Notes: a model not told the origin generated them from the sequence alone. Counted from the stretch's first letter, positions 1 through 6,407 are shown. The stretch is 7,125 bases of DNA from Bryobacterales bacterium (GCA_003517725.1 DOZZ01000295.1:7344-14468), one strand, 5' to 3'. Program-made: numbers and translations.

Positions 1-2
1 AG

Positions 3-59
3 CAGTTGCGTGCGCTGGGCCTGAACCCGCCGGCCGCCGCCACCCGGCGCCGCCGCTAG
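3..59 (+). CDS. C-terminal end of an unidentified upstream gene (partial)
   Basis: Reading from base 3 gives 18 sense codons and then TAG at 57-59. The peptide begins QLRALGLNPP and ends in four arginines. Only the tail is in the window, so the family cannot be named. Three things suggest it is real coding sequence: the frame is open, the codons use G or C in the third position like the neighbouring genes, and the stop lies 2 bases before the next ATG. That spacing is typical of two genes in one operon with coupled translation. Confidence 0.5.
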   Translation, partial: QLRALGLNPPAAATRRRR

Positions 60-61
60 AG

Positions 62-751
62 ATGGAGGGCGCCGCGCCACTGCCCGATCTCGCCGGGCTG
101 CTGGACTACACGCTGCTGCGGCCCGACCTGACCGAAGCGCAGGTGGTGGACGCCTGCGCGTCGGCGCGCGGCATGGGCGCGGCCAGCGTGACCGTGCGGC
201 CCTGCGATATCGATGCCGCGGTGCGCGCGCTCGGCGGCAGCTCCGTCGCGCCCGGCAGCGTCGTAAGCTTTCCCCACGGCGACGCCACCACCGCCACCAA
301 ACTCTATGAACTGCGCGAGCTCCTGCGCCGCGGCGCCCGCGAGCTGGACGCCGTCCTGAATGTTTCGCGCATGCTGTCCCGGCAGTTCCAATACGTCGAG
401 AGCGAAATCCAGCAGATGGCCGACAGTTGCCGCAAGGAGGGCGCCCGGCTGAAGGTGATCTTCGAGAACTGCTACCTGAGCGACGAGCTAAAGATTGTCG
501 CGTGCCGAATCTGTTCACGCGCCGAGGTGCACTTCGTCTCCACCTCGACCCACTTTTCGCCCGGCGGCTACACACCCGACGATCTGCGCCTGCTGCGGAA
601 ATATCTCCCGGAAGACATCGCCCTGAAGGCTGGCTCAGGCGTGCGCACGGCCGAAATGGCCCGCGAAGTGATGGCGCTCGGCTGCACCCGCATCGCCACG
701 ACGCATCCGGCGCAACTGCTGGAAGCGTGGCGCGCTCCCGCGGCCGGGTAA
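62..751 (+). CDS. deoC: DeoC-family (deoxyribose-phosphate aldolase-like) protein lacking the Schiff-base lysine
   Basis: This 229-residue protein has the normal length and motif order of short bacterial DeoC aldolases, the class I TIM-barrel enzymes that split 2-deoxyribose 5-phosphate into acetaldehyde and glyceraldehyde 3-phosphate. Recognisable blocks are DYTLLRP (15-21), VVSFPHGDATT (67-77), ELDAVLN with Asp96 (94-100), LKVIFENCYL (130-139), FVSTSTHFSPGG (158-169) and LKAGSGVRT (188-196). Asp96 and Lys189 match the conserved active-site Asp and the second Lys of the family. The Schiff-base Lys, normally in a VKTSTG motif, is Ser160 (codon TCC, 539-541). The C-terminal phosphate-binding Gly-x-Ser-Ser motif is replaced by ATTH (212-215). 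The family fold is therefore clear, but DERA activity is doubtful. The ATG lies 2 bases after the upstream stop, has no clear Shine-Dalgarno site and is probably coupled to that gene. aroDE follows after 38 bases on the same strand. An inactive or neofunctionalised aldolase is likely. Confidence 0.85.
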   Translation: MEGAAPLPDLAGLLDYTLLRPDLTEAQVVDACASARGMGAASVTVRPCDIDAAVRALGGSSVAPGSVVSFPHGDATTATKLYELRELLRRGARELDAVLNVSRMLSRQFQYVESEIQQMADSCRKEGARLKVIFENCYLSDELKIVACRICSRAEVHFVSTSTHFSPGGYTPDDLRLLRKYLPEDIALKAGSGVRTAEMAREVMALGCTRIATTHPAQLLEAWRAPAAG

Positions 752-770
752 GGGACGCGCCGCGTCGGGT

Positions 771-776
771 TACACT
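771..776 (+). promoter_or_regulatory. Possible -10 box (TACACT) for aroDE
   Basis: TACACT fits the TANNNT form of a sigma-70 -10 element and ends 13 bases before the ATG at 790, which would give a leader of only about 7 bases. No -35 hexamer is visible at the usual distance, where the sequence is the end of the deoC-like gene. The call rests on the match and on similar boxes ahead of other starts in this window. Confidence 0.35.
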
Positions 777-789
777 GGTGCACGGCCGC

Positions 790-2304
790 ATGCGTCAACA
801 GAGGGTACTGCCAAAGATCTGTGTAGCCCTGGGCCTTCCCGATGTCGCCACGCTGCTCGACCACGCCCGGCGCGAGGTTCTGGCCGGCGAGACGTTTCTG
901 GAGTTCCGGCTGGATTACCTGGACGAGCCTCACAAGGGCGCGGAAGCTATCGCCAGGTTTCTGGAGCGCCACCCGGATTGCATCATCCTGGCCACCTGCC
1001 GCCGGCACCATAATCACGGGCGGTTCAACGGCAGCATTGAGGAGCAGCTCCAGATTCTGGACTTGGCCGTGCAACGCGGCGCGCATGCCGTCGACGTCGA
1101 GATCGAGACGGCCGAAGTAGCTCAGGACAAGCTGAACATCTTTCGCGGCCGTACCTTTTTGATCATTTCGTACCACAACTTCGAGACCACGCCGCCGCTC
1201 GATCCGCTGGTGAAACGCATGCAGCGTGTCGCCGCCGACGCTTACAAGATCGTGACCACCGCGCGCAAGACGTCGGATACAGGCCGCACCCTGCTGGCGG
1301 GTAAGGAACATCCCAAAGTTCCGATGGTGTTGCTGGCCATGGGCGAGCTGGGGTTCCCAAGCCGCGTGCTCTCGACCAACTTCGGCAGCATCTTCACCTA
1401 TGCGGCGCCCGTGGCGGCCGAGGGCACGGCGGCCGGGCAGGTCAGCGCGCGCCAGTTGCGTCATCTGTATCGCGTGGACCGCCTGACCAAGACGGCGCGC
1501 GTGTTCGGCGTGATCGCCGACCCCGTGCGGCACTCCATTTCGCCGGCGGTGCACAACCGGGCTTTTCAAGCTAAGCGCGTGGATGCCGTATATCTGCCGT
1601 TTTTGGTCGCGCCGCCACAGCTCCGCGATTTCTTCAAATTCGCCGAGGAGCTGCCGCTGGCGGGCTTCAGCGTGACCATTCCGCACAAGCAGAAAGTCAT
1701 GCGCTACCTGGATAGCGTCGACGCGCTGTCGCGCCGCATCGGCGCAGTCAACACCGTGTGGCGCAAGGCCGGCAAGTGGCGCGGCACCAACACCGACGCG
1801 GCCGGCGTGACGATTCCGCTCGGCAGGCATCTGCGGCTGGCGGGCGCGCGCGTGCTGGTAGTCGGCAACGGCGGCGCCGCCCGCGGGGCTGCCTTCGCGC
1901 TATCCGACGCCGGCGCTAAAGTCTCGATCGTGGGGCGCAATCCCGACCGCGCGCGGGTGCTGGCGCGCATGTGCCACGGCGAGCTGATGAGCCGCGAGCA
2001 ACTGGCCACGCGGCGCTTCGATGCCCTGGTGCATTGCACGCCAGTGGGCATGTTTCCAAACGTGCAAGAGTGTTTTTTTGAGGGCGAGATCCCGGCCGGC
2101 ATCGTCTTCGACACGGTCTACAATCCGATCGAAACCGAGTTGATCCGCCGCGCCAAAGCGCAGAACGCCAAAACTGTTGCGGGCATCGAGATGTTTATTG
2201 AACAGGCCGTCCGACAGTTTGAGATCTTCACCGGCGCCGCGGCCCCGCGCGCCGTGATGGAAAAGGCGGCGCTCGAAGCGTTGGAAGAAAAACCCCGTCA
2301 TTAG
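790..2304 (+). CDS. aroDE: Bifunctional 3-dehydroquinate dehydratase (type I)/shikimate dehydrogenase
   Basis: This 504-residue cytosolic enzyme fuses two consecutive shikimate-pathway activities: dehydration of 3-dehydroquinate and NADPH reduction of 3-dehydroshikimate to shikimate. Residues 7 to about 220 are a type I dehydroquinase, with LEFRLD (37-42), SYHNF holding the catalytic His129, and AYKIVTTA holding Schiff-base Lys153. Residues from about 237 are AroE, with SISP (249-252, shikimate-binding serines), TIPHK (Lys300), AVNT (Asn321), NTD (Asp336), the glycine-rich nucleotide loop GNGGAAR (359-365) and the Gln472 region. All key residues of both domains are present. The frame is open back to 427, inside the previous gene, but dehydroquinase homology begins just after Met790. 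GTG at 778 is an alternative start, but it sits one base after the candidate -10 box. No strong Shine-Dalgarno site is visible. The domain order matches plant DHQ-SDH enzymes. The gene converges on the zinc-ribbon gene with 6 bases between stops. Confidence 0.95.
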   Translation: MRQQRVLPKICVALGLPDVATLLDHARREVLAGETFLEFRLDYLDEPHKGAEAIARFLERHPDCIILATCRRHHNHGRFNGSIEEQLQILDLAVQRGAHAVDVEIETAEVAQDKLNIFRGRTFLIISYHNFETTPPLDPLVKRMQRVAADAYKIVTTARKTSDTGRTLLAGKEHPKVPMVLLAMGELGFPSRVLSTNFGSIFTYAAPVAAEGTAAGQVSARQLRHLYRVDRLTKTARVFGVIADPVRHSISPAVHNRAFQAKRVDAVYLPFLVAPPQLRDFFKFAEELPLAGFSVTIPHKQKVMRYLDSVDALSRRIGAVNTVWRKAGKWRGTNTDAAGVTIPLGRHLRLAGARVLVVGNGGAARGAAFALSDAGAKVSIVGRNPDRARVLARMCHGELMSREQLATRRFDALVHCTPVGMFPNVQECFFEGEIPAGIVFDTVYNPIETELIRRAKAQNAKTVAGIEMFIEQAVRQFEIFTGAAAPRAVMEKAALEALEEKPRH

Positions 2305-2310
2305 AAGTAC

Positions 2311-2577
2311 TTAAATAAACGCCACGGTCTTCACGCCCGAAATATCAAAGCGCTTGCGGCAGCGCTTGCAGTCGGCTTTGTCGTCCAGCAGCAGCATGTA
2401 GCTCTGCGCTTTGGCGAATTTGGCGCGATCGCGCTCGTCGCCACCGGGCGGCAGGCGGTCCTTCTTTTTGCGCAGCATCCAGCGCAGGTCGTAGGTGTCG
2501 ACGCTTTTGCAAAAGGGGCAATTCAGGCTCGCCGCGCGGGTGGTGTTCGATTCGGCGAAATAGGCTCGCTCGTCCAC
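2311..2577 (-). CDS. Small zinc-ribbon protein, function unknown
   Basis: This is an 88-residue hydrophilic protein without a signal peptide or membrane segment. It has two CxxC pairs, CPFC at residues 20-23 and CKRC at 70-73, separated by a charged linker rich in Lys, Arg and Asp. Four cysteines in this layout suggest one zinc-ribbon knuckle. No enzyme motif is visible, and I do not recognise a named family. The GTG start (2577-2575) shares its G with the TAG stop of citrate synthase, giving TAGTG. A GGGTGA stretch lies about 7 bases upstream, inside the citrate synthase gene, and can serve as ribosome binding site. Translation is thus probably coupled to citrate synthase. It could be a nucleic-acid-binding or protein-binding zinc protein, but the sequence does not decide. 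Confidence 0.75.
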   Translation of the reverse strand: MDERAYFAESNTTRAASLNCPFCKSVDTYDLRWMLRKKKDRLPPGGDERDRAKFAKAQSYMLLLDDKADCKRCRKRFDISGVKTVAFI

Positions 2578-3713
2578 TAACGGTCACCCATCGCAATCCA
2601 CGGCATGCCGTCGGCGTTGCCCTTGTATTCGGCGCGCGGCCGGATCAGGCGGTTGTTGTGATATTGCTCCAGCACGTGCGCCGTCCAGCCCGACATCCGG
2701 CTGACCGCGAAAATCGGCGTAAACAGGTCGATCGGAATGCCCAGCGAATAATACGTCGACGCCGAATAGAAATCCACGTTAGGATTCAGCTTCTTGGCTT
2801 CTTTGACCGTCTCTTCCACGCGCCGCGACATCAGGAACAGCTCCACGTGCCCGGTGCGCCGGCCCAGTTCCTCGCTCAGCACGCGCAAATGCGACGCGCG
2901 CGGGTCTTCGGTGCGGTACACGCGATGCCCGAAGCCGGGTATCTTGGCTTTCCTGGCCAGCATCTGTTGCGCCCGCTCCACGGCTTTATCGGGCTCGCCC
3001 ACTTCGAGCAGCATCTTAATCACGTCTTCATTGGCGCCGCCATGCAGCGGTCCCTTCAACGCGCCGATGGCCGACGTGATCGCCGAGTAGATGTCGGAAA
3101 GCGTCGCGGCCGTGACGCGCGCCGCGAAAGTCGAAGCGTTCAGCTCATGGTCGGCGTGCAGAATCAGCGCAACGTCAAAAGCTTTCTCCGAAATTTCATT
3201 AGGCTTCTGCCCGGTCAGGGCGTAGAGAAAGCGCGCCGCGAAGCTGAGCGAATCGTCCGGCGTCACCACCGGCTGCTTCGTACGCAGGCGATGATACGTG
3301 GTCACCAGCGTGGAGGTCTGCGCCATCAGCCGCACGGCTTTGCGGTGGTTGGCCTCGGGCGCCATGTCGCGCGCCTCCGCGTCGTACAGGCTGAGCGTCG
3401 AGACCGCCGTGCGCAGCACGTCCATCGGCAGCGCCCCGGCCGGCGCATTGCCTAGAAACGCCGCCACCTCGGCCGGTATAGCCTGGCTCGCGTGCAGCTC
3501 GCGTTTCAGCTCGTCGAGTTCGCTCTGCCGCGGCAGACGGCCCTGCCACAGCAGAAAAATGACTTCCTCGAAGGTGGCGTGTTCCGCCAGCGTATGAATG
3601 TTGTAGCCGCGATAGCTGAGGATGCCCTCATAGCCGTCGATAAAACAGATCTCGGATTCGCCTGCGATTACGCCTTCCAGGCCCGCACCGGTCGATGTCG
3701 TGGTGGAACTCAT
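2577..3713 (-). CDS. gltA: Citrate synthase (short bacterial type; possibly 2-methylcitrate synthase)
   Basis: This 378-residue protein condenses acetyl-CoA with oxaloacetate, the entry step of the TCA cycle. Family motifs are in order: HADHELNAST (186-195), GPLHGGANED with His224, PGFGHRVYRTEDPRA with His263, and NVDFYSAS with Asp314. The last three residues form the citrate synthase catalytic triad. The RPRAEYKG block (358-365) near the C-terminus is also typical. The length fits the 370-380 residue CitZ/PrpC-like group rather than the longer E. coli GltA. Sequence alone does not separate citrate from 2-methylcitrate synthase, and no prpB or prpD is in view. I chose ATG at 3713-3711 because AGGG lies 5 bases ahead of it; the in-frame GTG at 3719 would overlap that site. 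It follows the membrane-protein gene by 21 bases and overlaps the zinc-ribbon start by one base, so an operon is likely. Confidence 0.93.
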   Translation of the reverse strand: MSSTTTSTGAGLEGVIAGESEICFIDGYEGILSYRGYNIHTLAEHATFEEVIFLLWQGRLPRQSELDELKRELHASQAIPAEVAAFLGNAPAGALPMDVLRTAVSTLSLYDAEARDMAPEANHRKAVRLMAQTSTLVTTYHRLRTKQPVVTPDDSLSFAARFLYALTGQKPNEISEKAFDVALILHADHELNASTFAARVTAATLSDIYSAITSAIGALKGPLHGGANEDVIKMLLEVGEPDKAVERAQQMLARKAKIPGFGHRVYRTEDPRASHLRVLSEELGRRTGHVELFLMSRRVEETVKEAKKLNPNVDFYSASTYYSLGIPIDLFTPIFAVSRMSGWTAHVLEQYHNNRLIRPRAEYKGNADGMPWIAMGDR

Positions 3714-3718
3714 AGTCA

Positions 3719-3722
3719 CCCT
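3719..3722 (-). promoter_or_regulatory. Ribosome binding site of citrate synthase
   Basis: On the minus strand AGGG, within AAAGGGTGA, lies 5 bases before ATG 3713-3711. It decides the start, because the GTG two codons upstream lies within the same stretch and would have no room for its own site. Confidence 0.6.
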
Positions 3723-3734
3723 TTAGTCAGTCTA

Positions 3735-4205
3735 TTAGAAGAATGGCTTGCGCAGATTCCCCACCGTCCGGTGCAGCATGATCGCGTAGGCGCTCTTGCC
3801 GGGGCAGAACGGATAGGGCGAGAAGCTCAGCGCACTGCCGCCGGAATCCACCCACAACCGGTCATCCCGGCCGGCCAGCGAAATAATCACGCCGCTATGG
3901 CACGACTCGCTGTCGGCGATGCGCAGATCGCGCGCGCCCTTCCAGTCTTCGAGAAATTTATCGTAGGAGTATCCGCTGCAGGCTTTAGGGTCGGTGCAGC
4001 CCCACGCGCGATACGCCGCCGCGTAGTCCTGCCGCCGCAACTGGGTCAGAAAATTATTGATCAGCGCCTGTTCGCGGTGGTTTTTGAAGACGTAATAGAC
4101 CAGGCCCGAGAGCAGCAACAGCACCACCGCGGAGCCGACGATGCGCCACAAATATTTCTCGCGCCGCTCCTCGCCTGCTCCGTATTGATCGAGGTAGCCA
4201 CCCAT
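3735..4205 (-). CDS. Single-pass membrane-anchored protein of unknown function
   Basis: The 156-residue product starts with a charged cytoplasmic stretch (1-21), followed by one hydrophobic segment (about 22-40, IVGSAVVLLLLSGLVYYVF). The remaining ~115 residues would lie outside the membrane. Residues 47-69 (ALINNFLTQL, then YAAAYRAWG) resemble the first helices of NTF2-like or DUF4878-type domains, in which a helix carries a 'gDy..Ay' pattern; this is a weak resemblance. Four cysteines (70, 76, 102, 134) all lie on the outer side and could form two disulfides. I do not recognise a named family. The gene sits 27 bases after the OmpH homologue and 21 bases before citrate synthase on the same strand. 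That suggests cotranscription, although a candidate -10 box lies just ahead of it. Confidence 0.75.
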   Translation of the reverse strand: MGGYLDQYGAGEERREKYLWRIVGSAVVLLLLSGLVYYVFKNHREQALINNFLTQLRRQDYAAAYRAWGCTDPKACSGYSYDKFLEDWKGARDLRIADSESCHSGVIISLAGRDDRLWVDSGGSALSFSPYPFCPGKSAYAIMLHRTVGNLRKPFF

Positions 4206-4218
4206 CGGCCTGGCCCTT

Positions 4219-4224
4219 AGTATA
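4219..4224 (-). promoter_or_regulatory. Possible -10 box (TATACT) for the membrane-protein gene
   Basis: On the minus strand TATACT ends 13 bases before the ATG at 4205. It matches five of six bases of the TATAAT consensus. It lies in the short gap after the OmpH-like gene. No convincing -35 is seen inside the end of that gene, so this may be a weak internal promoter. Confidence 0.35.
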
Positions 4225-4232
4225 CCGGTGTG

Positions 4233-4754
4233 TTACTGGGGCGGATAAGCTTTATCGTACGCCGCGATGGCCTCATTGGTGATTTCCAGAGCCGTCTTGA
4301 AGTACAGCGTAGTCGAGGAATCCACCACCATGTCCAAACCCTTGGCTTCGGCCAGCTTCGCCACTACAGCCTGCATCTGCTTGGAGCTGCGGCCCAGAAT
4401 TTCGTTGCGCTCGCGGTCCACCTCATTTTGCAGGTCTTCGCTCATGCGCTGCAGCTCGCGCTGGCGGCGCTGGCCTCTGGCCTGCAACTCGGCTTCGGCT
4501 TCGCTCGACAGCTTGCCGACGCCGGTCTGCAACTGGTTTTGGATATCCTGCAGCTCTTTTTCGACCTTCTGTGCTTCCAGCTGGCGGGGCTTGTACCTGG
4601 CCTCCATCGCGGTGGACGCTTTCTTGATCTCGGCCGATTCCAGAACCGCGCGCTGCAAATTGACGACGCCGACTTTAATCTGCGCCGGCGCGACCGAGGC
4701 CGCCAGCATCCCGAGGCCGAGCATGGCAATCCGGACAGCCAAATTTCCTGACAT
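4233..4754 (-). CDS. OmpH/Skp-family periplasmic chaperone-like protein
   Basis: This 173-residue exported protein has the Skp/OmpH layout. It has a signal peptide with hydrophobic core at about 7-20 and likely cleavage after APA (22-24). A short beta strand follows (IKVGVVNLQRAVLES, 26-40), then a long charged helical arm (about 45-145) rich in Glu, Gln, Arg and Lys with coiled-coil character. The C-terminal strand LDMVVDSSTTLYF returns to the body domain. Skp trimers hold unfolded outer-membrane proteins in the periplasm on the way to the BAM complex. The length is close to that of E. coli Skp. The usual neighbours bamA and lpxD are not here, so this may be a paralogue. An AAGGAG Shine-Dalgarno sequence lies 10 bases before the ATG. 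The gene follows the phosphatase by 69 bases on the same strand. Confidence 0.88.
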   Translation of the reverse strand: MSGNLAVRIAMLGLGMLAASVAPAQIKVGVVNLQRAVLESAEIKKASTAMEARYKPRQLEAQKVEKELQDIQNQLQTGVGKLSSEAEAELQARGQRRQRELQRMSEDLQNEVDRERNEILGRSSKQMQAVVAKLAEAKGLDMVVDSSTTLYFKTALEITNEAIAAYDKAYPPQ

Positions 4755-4764
4755 CTTGGTGAAG

Positions 4765-4770
4765 CTCCTT
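4765..4770 (-). promoter_or_regulatory. Ribosome binding site (AAGGAG) of the OmpH-like gene
   Basis: The minus strand reads AAGGAG, then ten bases, then ATG at 4754-4752. This is the strongest Shine-Dalgarno match in the window, at a slightly long spacing. It suggests that this gene is initiated independently of the phosphatase upstream. Confidence 0.6.
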
Positions 4771-4823
4771 CTTAAATGGGTTGGAATTTCAGGTTAACAC
4801 GAGGCTGAATTAGAAATGCCCGC

Positions 4824-6392
4824 CTAGTTGTCGCTGAAAATCTCCGCCAGCGCCCGCCCCGAGGCGCCAGACGGCCGACCCACCTCCAGCAGCGTGGTCA
4901 GCGTCGGCGCGATGTCGTTCACCGCGATCTCTTGATCGAAGCGCCCGCGGCGAATACCCTGTCCCCAGAAGATCACCGGAACGTGGGTGTCGTAGCTGAA
5001 TGGCGTGGAGTGCGATGTCTGCGTCGGCGCCGGCATAACCGGCAGCCAACCCGGCTCCAGCAGCACAAAAATATCCGCGCTGCGCCGCGCGTAGAAGCCG
5101 TTGCGCATGCTCTCCGCAATAAAATCCCCGGCCCCGCCATTCAGCAGCTGCGTGCGCGTATAAACGCGAAACGGATGGGCCGCGGCGGAATCGAGCAGGG
5201 CGTCCGCGGCCGCACGCTCCACGTCGGCGCGCTCCAGCTTCTTCTCGGCAATCAGGTTGTGATCCAGATAGTAATCACCCCCGCCGGCGTTCTCGATCCA
5301 CTTGCCCTCGCCAAAGCGCTGCGACAGAGCGGCCTGGATCACCGCGCCAGGGTCGGCCCGCAGCGAGCCCCCCGGCATGCGCCGCGCAACATTGACGGCC
5401 GGCACCGGCGCTACGCCATGGTCGGCGGTCAGCACCACCGTCAGATTCTTCGGCCCCACGGCGGTCTCAAGCCGGGTCAGCAGCGCGCCGATCAGTACGT
5501 CCACGCGCCGGGCCATGTCTTCCACTTCCGGCGAGTCGGGCCCGGTCTGGTGCCCCACGGCATCGTTCGCCGAAAAGCTCACCGACAGCAGATCCGTCCC
5601 GGCATGCTGCCCGAGTTTTTCCCCCGCAACGGCCGCCTCGGCCATTTTTTCGATCAGTTCATTGCCCCACGGGCTGGCCATCAGCCGCTCGTATTTATTG
5701 ATTTTGCCCTCGAAGGTCCATTTGGGAAAATTCGCCCATTTCCTATCAAGATACTGATCCGCCAGGCGCCGTCTGTTGAACTGGTCGGCCCAGGCGGGCA
5801 GCTTACCGTCGGGGAAGAAGAAGGTGCTGCTCACGAAACTGCCCGCGCGCGCGTCGAACCAGAACGCGCCATCCGCCATGTGTCCGGCGGGCAGGATCGC
5901 GCTGCGGGCTTTGAACGAAATGCCGACCACGCGGGAATCGCGCGATGCCATCTTCAACTCGTCGCCCACCGTACTGGCCAGCAGCCGGCGCGGCGAGGCC
6001 GGGTCCGTATCTTCGCAGACTTGCGGGTTCACGGCCCAACCGGTGGCCCCCACCTCTTTTTCGTGGGGGTCGCAGACGCTGGTAACAATGGTCCTGGTGT
6101 CCCGGTCGTACCAGGCGTTGCCGATGATACCGCTCACCGCTGGCATGGCGCCGGTGCCGATGATGCTGTGGCCAGCCGCCGTCACCGTGGGTGTCTGCCG
6201 GTAGCGCGCGTTGGTGAACACCGCGCCCTCCCGCAGCAAGCGGTCCAGGCCGCCGTGATACTCGCTCCGGAAGCGTTGCAGGTAAGTGTTGGGGAACTGG
6301 TCGATGACGATCAGCACCACCAGTTTCGGTTTCGGCGGGGCGGCCGCGAGGGCCGTCTGGAAAATCAGCAGGGCGGATAGAAAACGCAGCAT
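4824..6392 (-). CDS. PafA-like secreted alkaline phosphatase (type I phosphodiesterase/nucleotide pyrophosphatase superfamily)
   Basis: The 522-residue product begins with a signal peptide (1 to about 17, MLRFLSALLIFQTALAA) and then an alkaline phosphatase superfamily domain. The motifs fit the PafA/SPAP monoesterases. Asp31 is a metal ligand, Thr71 in PTVTAAGH is the nucleophile and Asn92 lies in GNAWYD. Lys161 and Arg163 lie in ISFKARSAIL, and the second metal site is Asp277/His281 in NDAVGH, Asp324-His325 in TADHG, and His461 in SHSTPF. Several spacings (71 to 92, 277 to 281 to 324) agree with those I recall for PafA. The Lys/Arg pair is a hallmark of phosphate-monoester rather than diester cleavage. 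The protein probably releases phosphate from organic monoesters outside the cytoplasm. The frame is open to 6452, but the ATG at 6392 puts the signal peptide at the N-terminus. No Shine-Dalgarno site is evident. No Pho box is recognisable. Confidence 0.9.
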   Translation of the reverse strand: MLRFLSALLIFQTALAAAPPKPKLVVLIVIDQFPNTYLQRFRSEYHGGLDRLLREGAVFTNARYRQTPTVTAAGHSIIGTGAMPAVSGIIGNAWYDRDTRTIVTSVCDPHEKEVGATGWAVNPQVCEDTDPASPRRLLASTVGDELKMASRDSRVVGISFKARSAILPAGHMADGAFWFDARAGSFVSSTFFFPDGKLPAWADQFNRRRLADQYLDRKWANFPKWTFEGKINKYERLMASPWGNELIEKMAEAAVAGEKLGQHAGTDLLSVSFSANDAVGHQTGPDSPEVEDMARRVDVLIGALLTRLETAVGPKNLTVVLTADHGVAPVPAVNVARRMPGGSLRADPGAVIQAALSQRFGEGKWIENAGGGDYYLDHNLIAEKKLERADVERAAADALLDSAAAHPFRVYTRTQLLNGGAGDFIAESMRNGFYARRSADIFVLLEPGWLPVMPAPTQTSHSTPFSYDTHVPVIFWGQGIRRGRFDQEIAVNDIAPTLTTLLEVGRPSGASGRALAEIFSDN

Positions 6393-6407
6393 CGGAGTGT
6401 CACAAAC

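Noticed and set aside
427..789. Open N-terminal extension of AroDE overlapping the deoC-like gene
   Set aside because: The extension is an off-frame reading of the deoC-like gene. Dehydroquinase homology begins right after Met790.
568..1830. Long open frame on the minus strand (420 codons) opposite deoC and aroDE
   Set aside because: It is the high-GC antisense shadow of two well-supported genes. Its translation is rich in Arg, His and Gln without recognisable motifs.
2073..2079. T7 run in the AroE half of aroDE
   Set aside because: The frame continues correctly through conserved AroE motifs on both sides, so it is neither a frameshift nor a terminator.
2305..2312. AAGTACTT palindrome between the convergent stops of aroDE and the zinc-ribbon gene
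   Set aside because: The arms are only four bases and AT-rich, with no GC stem or T-tract, so it is not a credible terminator.
2658..3455. 265-codon plus-strand open frame opposite citrate synthase
   Set aside because: Same shadow effect; the minus-strand citrate synthase has all family motifs across this interval.
4785..4812. Imperfect inverted repeat (AATTTCAG ... CTGAATT) between the phosphatase and OmpH-like genes
   Set aside because: The stem is about seven AT-rich pairs with a bulge and a 12-base loop, without a T-tract, so it is too weak to call a terminator or operator.
4932..6380. 482-codon plus-strand open frame opposite the phosphatase
   Set aside because: It is the antisense shadow of a gene with complete catalytic motifs. 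The product is Arg/His/Pro-rich low-complexity sequence without a domain.
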